Source: CAYNWK01 sp964400875
GTDB taxonomy: Bacteria; Chloroflexota; Anaerolineae; Anaerolineales; UBA4823
Reading direction: 5' to 3'
Assembly (NCBI GenBank): GCA_964400875.1
Contig: CAYNWK010000094.1
Coordinates: forward strand, 1 to 17,034
Length of the DNA stretch: 17,034 nt
Numbering within the stretch: position 1 is the stretch's first letter; each line of letters starts with the position of its first letter. Under the pieces are notes generated by a model. The model was given only the letters and a program-made list of their open reading frames with translations, made no database searches and was not told the origin of the DNA. Below are positions 1-8,039 of this stretch, in pieces. Both the position numbers and the translations under genes were made by a program.

Positions 1-831
1 GGCAAGAGCACCACGATCAAGATGCTCTTGGGATTGACCCAGCCAACGTCGGGAAAAGCAGCTATTTTCGGCCGAGACATCGGCCGGGACAGCGTCGCCA
101 TCCGCAAACGGGTCGGCTACCTGGCCCAGGAACCGCGCTACTACGATCACATGACCGCCCGCCAGACGCTGCGCTACACGGCGCGCTTCTTCTACAGCGG
201 CCCTCGGGATTTAATCGAGGCCCGCATCGAAGAAATGCTGGAACTGACCGGTTTACGGGACAAAGCCGACCGCTCGATCAAAGGCTTCTCCGGGGGCGAG
301 CGGCAGCGGCTGGGCATCGCCCAGGCCCAGGTCAACTACCCGGACCTGCTGATCCTGGACGAGCCGGCGGCCTCGCTGGACCCGATGGGGCGGCACGACG
401 TTTTGGAGGTGATGGAGAGGCTGCGCAAGTACACCACCATCTTCTACTCCACCCACATCCTGGAGGACGTGCAGCGGGTGAGCGACCGGGTGGCGATCCT
501 GAACCATGGCCGCTTGATCGCCGAGGCGCCGATTGAAGAGCTGCTGAACGGGAGCGGCGCGTCGGCGGTTTATTCCCTGGCGGTCAAGGGGGACGCCGCT
601 CGAGTGCAGGCGCGCCTGGCAAGCCAGCCCTGGATCTGTTCCCTGACCTCCGAGGCAAAAGACGGCCTGACCACCTGGCAGGTGGGCGTGACCGATGAGA
701 ACGTGGCCGAGGACCAGCTGCTGCGGCTCGTCCTGGAAGACCGCGAGGCGCGGGTGAAAGGCTTTGGCCGCAAGACCCACAACCTGGAAGAAGTGTTCCT
801 GAACCTGGTTCAGAAGGAGAACTCGAAATGA
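1..831 (+). CDS. ABC transporter ATP-binding protein, 5' truncated by the window edge
   Basis: ATPase subunit of an ABC-2-type exporter; it powers transport by the permease encoded next. The frame is open from base 1, and the first codons read GKSTTIKMLLGL, the end of a Walker A loop, so the N-terminus lies outside the window and the ATG at 22 is internal. Further signs are the signature FSGGERQR (codons from about 286), Walker B LLILDEP with the catalytic Glu at 361-363, and the switch His in YSTHI at 454-456. The last 90 or so residues form the extension usual in the CcmA/DrrA-like group. The stop overlaps the permease start as ATGA, which points to translational coupling. The substrate cannot be read from the sequence. 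The family call is very sure. Confidence 0.95.
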   Translation, partial: GKSTTIKMLLGLTQPTSGKAAIFGRDIGRDSVAIRKRVGYLAQEPRYYDHMTARQTLRYTARFFYSGPRDLIEARIEEMLELTGLRDKADRSIKGFSGGERQRLGIAQAQVNYPDLLILDEPAASLDPMGRHDVLEVMERLRKYTTIFYSTHILEDVQRVSDRVAILNHGRLIAEAPIEELLNGSGASAVYSLAVKGDAARVQARLASQPWICSLTSEAKDGLTTWQVGVTDENVAEDQLLRLVLEDREARVKGFGRKTHNLEEVFLNLVQKENSK

Positions 832-1652
832 ATACCCAATCGAAATCCGTCGTAAGCCAAGACCTGATCCTGGCTGCCCGCCAGGGGTTGATCCCGGTCA
901 GGGACCACGCCCTGGGCGGGTTCGGCAATATGCTGCGCAAAGAAATGGGCCAATGGTGGAACACCCGGACCTGGTGGGTCCAAACCCTCATCTGGGTGTT
1001 GATCCTGAACGGCGTCTCCACGATCGTTATGCTGACGGAAGGAGCGATTCCCGGCGAGAAGCTGACAGTGGTCGTGCAGACGTTCTTACCCATGGCTGTG
1101 GGGGTCGTCGCGATCGGCACGGTCATCGCGGCCCAGGGCGCGATCGTCGGCGAAAAAGAGCTGGGCACGGCGGCCTGGGTGCTCTCGAAACCGGCTTCCC
1201 GTTCGGCTTTTATCCTGTCCAAACTGGTGAGTTTAACGCTGGGGTTCTGGATCACGGCGCTGATCGTCCCCGCGGCGGTGTTCGTGATCACCACCCGCCT
1301 GTTGATCCCCGCGCCGCTGGCGTTGATGCCTTTCCTGGCCGGGCTGGCGGTAGCGATGTTGAGCCAGCTCTTTTTCGTGGCCCTGAGCTTGATGTTGGGA
1401 ACCATTTTCAACAGCCGCGGCCCGATTGCCGGGATCGGCATCGCCGTGATCATGGCCGGCTTGCTGCTGAAGGGTTTTATCCCTCTTGTTATCCAAATCT
1501 TCACCCCTTTTCCACTGGGCGACATCAGCGCGGGGTTGGCCTTGAAGATGCCCTTGCCTTCCGTGTGGTGGGTGCCGATCGTGGTGGTCAGCGCATGGAT
1601 CATCGTGATGACGGCGGTGGCGCTGTGGCGCTTCAAGCGAGAAGAATTTTAG
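828..1652 (+). CDS. ABC-2 type transporter permease
   Basis: Membrane partner of the ATPase just upstream, 274 residues. About six hydrophobic segments are visible, near residues 45-65, 85-110, 135-160, 165-195, 204-226 and 248-268. Between the second and third lies the cytoplasmic stretch EKELGTAAWVLSKPASRS, which resembles the coupling segment of ABC-2 permeases where an 'E...GT...L..P.sR' pattern recurs. The start ATG at 828 overlaps the upstream stop and has AAGGAG at 814-819. The residues before the first helix are hydrophilic and probably cytoplasmic. Export of a lipid, peptide or drug is possible; nothing in the sequence decides it. A long antisense open frame covers this gene and is treated as a shadow. 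Confidence 0.9.
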   Translation: MNTQSKSVVSQDLILAARQGLIPVRDHALGGFGNMLRKEMGQWWNTRTWWVQTLIWVLILNGVSTIVMLTEGAIPGEKLTVVVQTFLPMAVGVVAIGTVIAAQGAIVGEKELGTAAWVLSKPASRSAFILSKLVSLTLGFWITALIVPAAVFVITTRLLIPAPLALMPFLAGLAVAMLSQLFFVALSLMLGTIFNSRGPIAGIGIAVIMAGLLLKGFIPLVIQIFTPFPLGDISAGLALKMPLPSVWWVPIVVVSAWIIVMTAVALWRFKREEF

Positions 1653-1664
1653 ATCAATGCGCGT

Positions 1665-1693
1665 GTTGTGGGCGAGTGTAGCCCGCCCCCAAC
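1665..1693 (+). terminator. Hairpin after the ABC permease gene, possible terminator without U-tract
   Basis: GTTGTGGGCG (1665-1674) pairs with CGCCCCCAAC (1684-1693), nine of ten positions paired with one T-C mismatch and a 9-nt loop. It starts 12 nt after the permease stop. No run of T follows, so a classical intrinsic terminator is not supported. It could be a terminator of a U-tract-independent kind, an mRNA-end stabiliser or a processing site. Confidence 0.35.
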
Positions 1694-1714
1694 AGAATCC
1701 AAGCTAAGGAAACC

Positions 1715-2455
1715 ATGATGAACAAAAAAACGAGTTTATTGCGATGTTTCGGCGGGGTCCTGGCGCTGTGGCTGGCGATTTCAGGCTGCGGGTTCCTGAG
1801 AAACACCGCCACGGTCGGGGAGGAAAAGAACGAAACCCAGACCGTGGAGCTGGACGGCGCCGAAGTGGCCACCGTCCGCATCGATATGAGCGCCGGGGAG
1901 CTGACGGTCGCCGGCGAGGGGCACAGCCTGATGGATGCCGTATTCCGTTATAACATCGAGGACTGGCGGCCCAAGGTCAGCTATAGGGTGACCGGCAATG
2001 AGGGAGAACTGGTGGTGGAATATCCGAACTCGAATCTAGCCATCCCGGTTGGCAGGACGGTAACGAACGATTGGAATTTGCGTTTCAACAACGCCGTGCC
2101 CATCGAGATGGAGGTCCACACGGGCGCCGGCGACAGCGAACTGGATCTGCACGCCTTGAACTTAACCGGCCTGCGCATCGAGGTTAGCGCGGGGAATTCG
2201 ACCGTGGATTTGAGCGGCGCTTTGGATCACGACTTGAACGCGACCATCACCGGCGGATTCGGAAATTTGACAGTTTACCTGCCAGGAGAGATGGGCGTGA
2301 GGGTAAGGGCGGACACGGACATCGGCGGCCTGAATGACGCCGGCCTCACGAAGGACGGCGATGTTTACGTCAACGAGGTTTACGGCAGCGCGGCGCACAC
2401 GCTGTACCTGGAGATCAGTACCGGCGTCGGTTCGATCAATCTGCTCGCCCCTTAA
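1715..2455 (+). CDS. Toast-rack-like beta-domain lipoprotein
   Basis: Predicted secreted lipoprotein of 246 residues (245 if the second ATG is used). A charged start (MNKK), a hydrophobic stretch at residues 13-23 and the lipobox ISGC with Cys25 indicate signal peptidase II processing and lipid anchoring outside the membrane. The rest is a repetitive beta pattern: short Gly/Asp-rich turns alternate with V-x-V-x strands (for example TGAGDSELDL, VSAGNSTVDL, STGVGSINLL). This resembles the toast-rack/LiaF-C/DUF4097-like domains seen in envelope-stress and adhesin-like proteins. The C-terminal two thirds align by eye with the protein at 4686-5630. TAAGGA at 1705-1710 lies 4 nt before ATG 1715 but 7 nt before ATG 1718, so 1718 may be the true start. 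The biochemical role is unknown. Confidence 0.8.
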   Translation: MMNKKTSLLRCFGGVLALWLAISGCGFLRNTATVGEEKNETQTVELDGAEVATVRIDMSAGELTVAGEGHSLMDAVFRYNIEDWRPKVSYRVTGNEGELVVEYPNSNLAIPVGRTVTNDWNLRFNNAVPIEMEVHTGAGDSELDLHALNLTGLRIEVSAGNSTVDLSGALDHDLNATITGGFGNLTVYLPGEMGVRVRADTDIGGLNDAGLTKDGDVYVNEVYGSAAHTLYLEISTGVGSINLLAP

Positions 2456-2464
2456 ACTAATCCG

Positions 2465-2495
2465 GAGGGTGGGCCTGGCGAGAAGCCCCACCCTC
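2465..2495 (+). terminator. GC-rich hairpin between the lipoprotein gene and the small ORF
   Basis: GAGGGTGGG (2465-2473) pairs perfectly with CCCACCCTC (2487-2495), nine bp with a 13-nt loop. It starts 9 nt after the lipoprotein stop and ends 16 nt before the ATG at 2512. No T-run follows. A GGGC/GCCC pairing in a shifted register is also possible. It may act as a terminator, an attenuator or a structure controlling the next start. Confidence 0.4.
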
Positions 2496-2511
2496 GAATA
2501 ACCTGGTCTCT

Positions 2512-2730
2512 ATGGACACACCTACTTACTATGAAATCCGCGTCAGCAGTCACCTGGTAGATACCTGGGCGGATTGGTTCACCGGACTGACCATTTCCAA
2601 CCTGGAGAACGGTGAAGCCGTGCTCTCCGGAACCCTGCCGGACCAGGCGGCGCTGCAAGGCATCTTGAAACGGATCAGCAACCTGGGCCTGACGCTGATC
2701 TCGGTGAATTCCGTACCGGATGTGTGTTGA
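2512..2730 (+). CDS. Small conserved-looking protein, 72 aa, function unknown
   Basis: A 72-residue soluble protein with no signal peptide or membrane segment. It begins MDTPTYYEIRV and has the pattern 'W..WF.GL.I....G...L.G...DQAAL.G.L..I..LGL.LISVN'. From memory this matches a family of 70-80-residue proteins common in Chloroflexota and some Actinobacteria with no assigned function; I could not check this by search. No Shine-Dalgarno sequence precedes the ATG; a hairpin ends 16 nt upstream. Possible explanations are leaderless-type or structure-controlled initiation. It lies between the toast-rack lipoprotein and CPBP protease A, with 47 nt to the latter. The coding call rests on codon pattern and remembered resemblance. 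Confidence 0.75.
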   Translation: MDTPTYYEIRVSSHLVDTWADWFTGLTISNLENGEAVLSGTLPDQAALQGILKRISNLGLTLISVNSVPDVC

Positions 2731-2777
2731 AAGACCATGTGCACGAATCGACGATAACCCGAGAGGAGGTTGAAATC

Positions 2778-3569
2778 ATGTTCGCACGCCCGAACTCGAC
2801 AGAACGGAACGCCTTAATTGCGTACTTGATCCTGACCCCGCTGATCAGCCTGGCCGTCGCCTTGTTCCTGCCGCTTCCCGTGGCAGCGATCGCCCTAATC
2901 TTGATCCTGGTTGCCGCAGCCATGGGGATCTTGATGGCTGCGATCACGGAGGGCGGTCGAGGCGTGGCCGATTTATTGAAGAAGCTACTGCAATGGCGGG
3001 TGAACCTCAAATGGTACGCTGCCGCCCTCGGCCTGCCCGCGGCGATCATGCTAGCGTCCGGCGGGCTGGCAGTCTTACTCGGCTGGATGCCGGCGGTCCA
3101 GATCAGCGCTCCGGAACGCTCGGTTTTGATCCTCAATGCGATCCTGGTCCCGCTTATCGCCATTTTGGAGGAGCTGGGCTGGCGAGGGTATGCCCTGCCC
3201 AGGCTGCTGGCCCACCGTTCACCGCTCGCTTCCGCCACCTTGATCGGCGTCGCCTGGGGGATCTTGCACCTCGGCGTCGGCCTGGCTGACGGCAGACCCT
3301 GGCTGCCGACGTTCCTGGTCCCACTGGTATCCTCCGTGGCGTATACCTGGCTGTTCGTGAACAGCGGGGGCAGCCTGACCATGGCCGTGCTGTACCATTT
3401 TGCCTTTGATTTCTATCCTCAATTCGTGCTTTACGAGCTTCCAACCGCACAGAATGTTTGGGCGCAGACGATCGTGAGCCTGGCGGTGGCCGTCATCCTG
3501 ATCCTGATCTACGGCGTCAACCTGCAGCGCAGCCCCGTGAAGCGAGCGGCGGTCGCGGATCTCGGCTAG
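2778..3569 (+). CDS. CPBP family intramembrane metalloprotease A
   Basis: A polytopic CPBP (CAAX protease/bacteriocin-processing, Rce1-like) protease of 263 residues. The three family motifs are present: EELGWRG with Glu131, Glu132 and Arg136; WGILHLG with His164; and HFAFD with His207 and Asp211. Known members cleave peptides within or next to the membrane, or provide bacteriocin self-immunity; the substrate here is unknown. The start chosen is ATG 2778, because GGAGG at 2765-2769 sits 8 nt upstream. An upstream GTG at 2724 extends the frame by 18 hydrophilic residues, overlaps the small ORF and has no ribosome site. The nearest relative in the window is gene E (9891-10688), including a 23-nt identical stretch at 2832-2854 and 9945-9967. 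Confidence 0.9.
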   Translation: MFARPNSTERNALIAYLILTPLISLAVALFLPLPVAAIALILILVAAAMGILMAAITEGGRGVADLLKKLLQWRVNLKWYAAALGLPAAIMLASGGLAVLLGWMPAVQISAPERSVLILNAILVPLIAILEELGWRGYALPRLLAHRSPLASATLIGVAWGILHLGVGLADGRPWLPTFLVPLVSSVAYTWLFVNSGGSLTMAVLYHFAFDFYPQFVLYELPTAQNVWAQTIVSLAVAVILILIYGVNLQRSPVKRAAVADLG

Positions 3570-3586
3570 GCGGGCAAGAAGCGCAA

Positions 3587-3615
3587 GGAGCGGGAGAACT
3601 TTAGCTATCCGCTCC
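3587..3615 (+). terminator. Hairpin between CPBP genes A and B
   Basis: GGAGCGG (3587-3593) pairs perfectly with CCGCTCC (3609-3615) around a 15-nt AT-richer loop. It starts 17 nt after the stop of CPBP A, inside the 125-nt spacer before B. No T-run follows, so this is a weak terminator candidate. It may separate A from B transcriptionally or stabilise the A message. Confidence 0.3.
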
Positions 3616-3694
3616 CAGGTAAAAGGGCTTCGAGGCTCACCATTGTTCGTTTTGAAAAAACCGGATGAACACCATATGCTCAGAGGAGTCTGTA

Positions 3695-4498
3695 ATGAAC
3701 CCCATCAAGTTATTTGTACAACGCCATCCCTTGATAACTTTTTTTGTCCTGGCCTACGCCTTTTCCTGGTGGCCGTGGCTGCTATCCCCCGCTGCCAATC
3801 CCATCGGAAGCCCGCTCTTTCCTCTCGGCCCGATGGTCGCCGCGCTAATCCTAACGGCCGTCATCAACGGCCGTGCCGGTCTGAAAGCGCTGCTGGCCAG
3901 GGTCGTGCTATGGCGTGTCAATCTGCGCTGGTACGGGGCGGCACTGTTGCTGCCTGTAGCCCTTGGCCTGTTCGCATTCGGCTTGAACCTCCTGCTGGGT
4001 GCCCCCATGCCAGCGGCCGCTCAGCTGCCTGCGTGGGCCGCTCTTCTGCCGGTGTTCCTCCTTCAAGTCTTCTTAATTCAAGTCGGTGAGGAAACCGGCT
4101 GGCGCGGCTTTGCCCTGCCCCGTCTCCTTGAGGACCGTTCGGCACTGGCTGCCAGCCTGATCCTGGGCCTGTTGTGGATGGGCTGGCACCTGCCGTCCTA
4201 CGCCACCGGCGCCATACCGGCTATTTTAATCCCATTCCCCATCATTACCGCCTTCCTGTTTACCTGGCTCTACCAACACACCAACGGCAGCGTGTTGATC
4301 GCCATTTTGTTCCATTCTATGGCCAATACCGTGGGTGAAATCTTATACCCGCTCTTCTCCGGTGTGTACCTCGAACAGATGTTGTGGCTGTTTGTGGCGG
4401 CGAACCTTTTGGCGGCGGTGGCCGTCGTCGTCGTAGCCGGGCCAAACCTGAGGCGGCAGCCGGCACCGGCGTTAGCCGATGCGCCTTCTGCTGCTTGA
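3695..4498 (+). CDS. CPBP family intramembrane metalloprotease B
   Basis: A 267-residue polytopic CPBP protease with an apparently complete active site: EETGWRG (Glu132, Glu133, Arg137), WMGWHLP (His165) and HSMAN (His207, Asn211). ATG 3695 is preferred over the in-frame ATG at 3665, because GAGGAG at 3683-3688 lies 6 nt before it and the N-terminus MNPIKLFVQRHPLITFF then matches gene F at 10801 (MNPFASYLKRHRPIVFF). Hydrophobic segments fill most of the protein; the C-terminal tail is Ala/Pro-rich. B follows A with a 125-nt spacer, mirroring F after E. The substrate is unknown. The next 187 bases before the following gene hold only a ribosome site that I can recognise. Confidence 0.9.
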   Translation: MNPIKLFVQRHPLITFFVLAYAFSWWPWLLSPAANPIGSPLFPLGPMVAALILTAVINGRAGLKALLARVVLWRVNLRWYGAALLLPVALGLFAFGLNLLLGAPMPAAAQLPAWAALLPVFLLQVFLIQVGEETGWRGFALPRLLEDRSALAASLILGLLWMGWHLPSYATGAIPAILIPFPIITAFLFTWLYQHTNGSVLIAILFHSMANTVGEILYPLFSGVYLEQMLWLFVAANLLAAVAVVVVAGPNLRRQPAPALADAPSAA

Positions 4499-4685
4499 TT
4501 ATCGAGCGAGCATCCTGGTTGAGTTGCCGGAAGCGGCTTGCTTAACGGCGGTCACGGGCTGGCTTCTGTCTGGTCATGCAGATCGCCATGCCTTTCCTGG
4601 TATTCGCGTTCCTTGGAAATTTGCTGAAATCTAGTGTGTCATTCAACACCGAGGCTTTAGAGCCAATTCGAAAGGAGTCCCCTTC

Positions 4686-5630
4686 ATGAACACGCTTAAT
4701 TCGTCTTCAGAGATACAAAATCCAACATCCCGGACAAGCCGCCGGAATCGAGGGCTGTTGCGTTTCGTGCAGCTGCTCTCCTGGGCGGTGACGGCGCTGT
4801 TCCTGGTGTCCCTGATCGGGGCGATTTACCAGGGGCTGATCAACGGGAACCCGCTGCCGATGTGGGCATGGCTGGGAATGGCGGTGTTGTTCTCCGTCGG
4901 CGTGGGGCTGGTCGTGATGGTGATCATGTACCGGGGTGTTTCGTCCCAGACCGGGCCGTTCGATATGCGCACCTCGACGCGGGTTACCGGCGAACTCAAG
5001 CACGAAACCCGGCGCATGGAAGCCGACGGGGCCAGCGCGCTGCGGGCGGAGATCAGGATGGTCCAGGGGGACCTGCAGTTGACGGGCGGCGCGGCGGAGG
5101 CCATCGAGGCGGATTTCACCTACGACGACGCGGACTGGCAGCCGCCGGTGGTGGCCTACGAGGTGGACGCCGCCGGACAGGGAAACCTGGCGGTGCACCA
5201 ACAGGCCACGGGCCGCCCGACGATGCGCCAGGGGCGCTGCGAGTGGGTCGTGCGCCTGACCGAGGCCCTGCCGACCGATCTGAGGGTGCAGTTCGGCGCC
5301 GGGAAAGCAGTACTCCGTCTGGGCGGGATGTCGCTGACCCGTCTGCGTGTCGAAAGCGGGGTCGGCGAGGTGGTCGTGGACCTGGGCGGCGAGTGGGGGC
5401 GCAGCCTGGCAGCGTTTATCAAGACCGGCATCGGCGATACCGTTCTGCGCCTGCCTGGGAACGCCGGCGTGCGTGTCGAATCGACGGTCGGGTTCGGCAG
5501 AGTCAAGCCGCACGGCCTGACCTATGACGGCGAAGCTTACACCAACGCGCTGTACGGCCAATCGGCCGTCAACCTGGACATCACCGTCGAGGGCGGCATG
5601 GGCAAGCTCAGCCTGGAGCCGGCTGGCTAG
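4686..5630 (+). CDS. Membrane-anchored toast-rack-like protein
   Basis: A 314-residue protein with a Ser/Arg-rich N-terminus, two hydrophobic helices (about residues 28-50 and 60-82) and a large C-terminal beta domain (about 95-314). The beta domain shows the same Gly/Asp-turn and strand pattern as the lipoprotein at 1715 (compare VDLSGAL with VDLGGEW, TVYLPGEMGVRV with VLRLPGNAGVRV, and VNEVYGSA with TNALYGQS). Two adjacent helices with a short loop place the C-terminal domain on the same side as the N-terminus, most simply the cytoplasm, the opposite side from the lipoprotein. The start is supported by AAAGGAG at 4671-4677, 8 nt before the ATG. The UbiB-like kinase gene follows after 10 nt, so the two are probably co-transcribed. 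Function unknown; an envelope-sensing role is only a guess. Confidence 0.75.
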   Translation: MNTLNSSSEIQNPTSRTSRRNRGLLRFVQLLSWAVTALFLVSLIGAIYQGLINGNPLPMWAWLGMAVLFSVGVGLVVMVIMYRGVSSQTGPFDMRTSTRVTGELKHETRRMEADGASALRAEIRMVQGDLQLTGGAAEAIEADFTYDDADWQPPVVAYEVDAAGQGNLAVHQQATGRPTMRQGRCEWVVRLTEALPTDLRVQFGAGKAVLRLGGMSLTRLRVESGVGEVVVDLGGEWGRSLAAFIKTGIGDTVLRLPGNAGVRVESTVGFGRVKPHGLTYDGEAYTNALYGQSAVNLDITVEGGMGKLSLEPAG

Positions 5631-5640
5631 GGAGATCGCC

Positions 5641-7263
5641 ATGCACGTATTGTGGAACTTGATGACCCGCCGGGTCACCGGCAACGCTTTGCGCCATCCG
5701 GAGCGGTACCGGGAGATCTTCCAGATCGCCCGCAAGCACGAGCTGCATCGTGTGGCCCAGGAGCTGAACGCCTACCGTACGAACGACCATTACGGGGTAA
5801 CGAGCGGGCGGCGGAACGGGCGTGGGAAGCACGCCCGCTACGCCGAAAACTTCGCCAGCGCCCTGGAGGAGTTGGGTCCTTGTTTCATCAAATTCGCCCA
5901 GCTGCTCAGCACCCGCCCTGACCTGCTGCCTAAGGATTACATTGATTCCCTCGCAAGATTGCAGGACTGCGTCGGCCCGATCCCGGCCGAGCAGACCCAG
6001 CGGATTGTGGAGCGCGAGCTGGGCGGGCCGGTAGACGCTTACTTTGCCGAATTCGACTGCATGCCCGTGGCTGCGGCATCGATGGCGCAGGTACACCGGG
6101 CGGTGATGCCGGATGGCGCGGTGGTCGCGGTCAAGGTGCTTCGCCCGGGTATCCGCCGGCAGGTCGAAGTCGACCTGGAAGTCCTGCATGATCTGGTCCA
6201 TTTCGCCGTCGGCCGTACCGGCCTCAGAAAGTTCGGCGATCTCGAACAGATGGTGCGCGAGCTCGATAGCAGCCTGCGCTGCGAAATGGATTACTTGCAG
6301 GAACTGGAGAACACCGAGCAGATCGGCCGGCAATTGTCCGGCTTTGAAATGCTGGCAACGCCGGAGATCTACCCCCAATACAGCACCAGCCGGGTGCTCA
6401 CCCTCAGCTTCATTCAGGGCCAGCGGCTGTCCGATCTCACGATCGAGGATTTGGAGACGCTGGACGGGGAGGCCATTGCCAGGGAGCTGCTGTCAGCTTA
6501 TCTCCAGCAAATTGTGGTGGATGGCAGCTTCCACTGCGACCCGCACCCCGGCAACATCCTGATGACCGAAGCGGGCCGGTTGGCGCTGCTGGATTTCGGC
6601 ATGATCGGCCGCTTTGACATGGAAGAGAAGGACACAATCATCCAGCTGCTGCTGGCCTTTGCCGAGCGCCGGGGCCGGCGGGTGGCCGAGACCTACCTGG
6701 AGATATTGGGGGTGTCCCAAATCCCAGAACGGCGGGTTTTTATCGAGGACGTAGAGAGCTTCGTCAGCCGCTACCACGATATGAGCGGCGGCAGGATGGG
6801 CCTGGGGACCGCCTTCCTGGAGCTGGCGCATGTGGCGACCTCCCACCAGGTTCCCGTCCCCGGCATCTGGATGCTCCTGGTCAAGGCGATCCTCAACCTG
6901 GATGGAGTCATCAGCCTGCTCTCCCCGCGGCTGGATCCGGTCCAGTTAATCCGCGAATACATGCTGGAAGTCATTCAAAAACGCGTCTGGGCAGAATCTT
7001 CAGCCGCGGCCAAGTTTTCCTGGGCTTTGGATATCTGGACATTGTTGAAGAATGCGCCCCGCCGGGCGGACGTGCTGCTCGGCAAGCTGGCCAACGACCA
7101 GCTCACAGTCCAGGTCCAAATGAGCCCCCTGGAAGAGGCCCGTAAAGAAATCAACAAGTCGATCGGCCGGTTGACGCACGGCATGGTGCTGGGTTCCTTC
7201 CTGATCGCCTGCGGCTACGTGATCGGCTCGTGGCTGCGCATCGAGCGACCGAGTAAAGGATAG
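5641..7263 (+). CDS. AarF/UbiB/ABC1 (ADCK-like) family kinase
   Basis: An atypical protein-kinase-like ATPase of 540 residues from the family containing UbiB/COQ8, which acts on or extracts prenyl lipids such as quinone precursors at the membrane. Visible elements: a variant KxGQ motif reading IKFAQLLSTRPDLLP (Lys84, Ala86, Gln87); the Ala-rich loop AAASMAQVH (144-152); ATP lysine in VVAVKVL (Lys165); HCDPHPGN (298-305) with the likely catalytic Asp300 and metal ligand Asn305; DFG at 318-320; and a C-terminal hydrophobic helix near 515-534. The start is ATG 5641, preceded by GGAG 5631-5634 right after the upstream stop; the longer open frame from 5524 only overlaps the previous gene. Ala86 replaces the usual Gly of KxGQ. 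The substrate here is not known. Confidence 0.9.
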   Translation: MHVLWNLMTRRVTGNALRHPERYREIFQIARKHELHRVAQELNAYRTNDHYGVTSGRRNGRGKHARYAENFASALEELGPCFIKFAQLLSTRPDLLPKDYIDSLARLQDCVGPIPAEQTQRIVERELGGPVDAYFAEFDCMPVAAASMAQVHRAVMPDGAVVAVKVLRPGIRRQVEVDLEVLHDLVHFAVGRTGLRKFGDLEQMVRELDSSLRCEMDYLQELENTEQIGRQLSGFEMLATPEIYPQYSTSRVLTLSFIQGQRLSDLTIEDLETLDGEAIARELLSAYLQQIVVDGSFHCDPHPGNILMTEAGRLALLDFGMIGRFDMEEKDTIIQLLLAFAERRGRRVAETYLEILGVSQIPERRVFIEDVESFVSRYHDMSGGRMGLGTAFLELAHVATSHQVPVPGIWMLLVKAILNLDGVISLLSPRLDPVQLIREYMLEVIQKRVWAESSAAAKFSWALDIWTLLKNAPRRADVLLGKLANDQLTVQVQMSPLEEARKEINKSIGRLTHGMVLGSFLIACGYVIGSWLRIERPSKG

Positions 7264-7275
7264 GGAGAAGAAAAT

Positions 7276-8039
7276 ATGGGAAGAATGGAAGGGTTCGCAA
7301 GCGATCACCCTGCAGTCTTCAGCTTGCTCGTCACTGTTGTATTCATCCTGTTGCTGATCGGTTCAGCGGTGCTGGGCGCCTTATGGCCTGGCGAGGGGAT
7401 TTACGCGCAGCCCGGCGGCATCCTTGGCCGGTTGATCTCGATTGGAATTTTGCTGGCGGCGCTCGCCGGACTGGGCTGGCTGCGCCCGGCCGGTTTTGCC
7501 TCCCTGGGACGGCTGAGCGCCTGGCTGGTCATGCTGGCGGCGCTGGCCTACGCTATCGGGGCGTCCGCTTACGCTTTGACGGGGAACTTCGATTTCGGTT
7601 TCGCCGACACGACGCAGACCGGGCTGGCAGCCCTGTTCATCTTTGCAGCCGCAACCCTGGAGGAAGTTGCTTTTCGCGGGCTGGCGCTGTACGCTTTCGT
7701 GCGCGTCTGGGGCGATACGAAGCGCGGCATGATCCAAAGCATCCTGGTCGCCTCGCTCTTCTTCAGCAGCATCCACCTGCTCGATTTCCTCAGCGGGCGG
7801 CCGCCGACGAACGTTCTCGCGCAGACCGTGCAGGCTGTCGTCCTGGGGGGTATTCTGGGAGCCCTGGTGTTGATCTCCCGGAGCATCTACCCGGCGGTTA
7901 CCTTCCACTTCGCGTTGAATTTGGCCGGCTATCTGAACTTCGCCGGTAAAGGCGTGGCGGATACCCCCGCAGCCTGGCTGAAATTGAGCCTGCTGCTGCT
8001 GCCCCTGGGGCTTGCCGGCATCTACCTGCTGCGGGGCGT
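7276..8039 (+). CDS. CPBP family intramembrane metalloprotease C, 3' end lost in assembly gap
   Basis: Polytopic CPBP protease; 254 residues are visible before the N-run. Motifs: EEVAFRG (Glu129, Glu130, Arg134), SSIHLLD (His167) and HFALN (His211, Asn215). At least six hydrophobic segments are present, starting with one near residues 15-37. GGGAG at 7263-7267 lies 8 nt before the ATG, and the gene follows the kinase after 12 nt. The visible part ends in a leucine-rich helix, so only a short tail should be missing. The frame stays open through the 100 N into an alpha/beta hydrolase, but this join comes from the gap filler and is not evidence of a fusion. It belongs to a different CPBP subgroup from A/E and B/F (EEVAFRG rather than EE-GWRG). 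Confidence 0.85.

Noticed and set aside
584..1636. Long antisense open frame (350 codons) across the ABC genes
   Set aside because: It lies opposite two clearly recognisable genes, has biased composition and no family resemblance; GC-rich codon use produces such shadows.
2724..2777. Upstream GTG start for CPBP A
   Set aside because: It adds 18 hydrophilic residues, overlaps the small ORF and has no ribosome site, whereas ATG 2778 has GGAGG 8 nt upstream.
5524..5640. N-terminal extension of the UbiB-like kinase from ATG 5524
   Set aside because: It overlaps the end of the toast-rack gene in another frame, and ATG 5641 has GGAG at 5631-5634 and fits the family N-terminus.
4707..5735. 342-codon antisense open frame opposite the second toast-rack gene
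   Set aside because: The + strand gene has a ribosome site, helices and a paralogue at 1715; the antisense frame has no recognisable feature.
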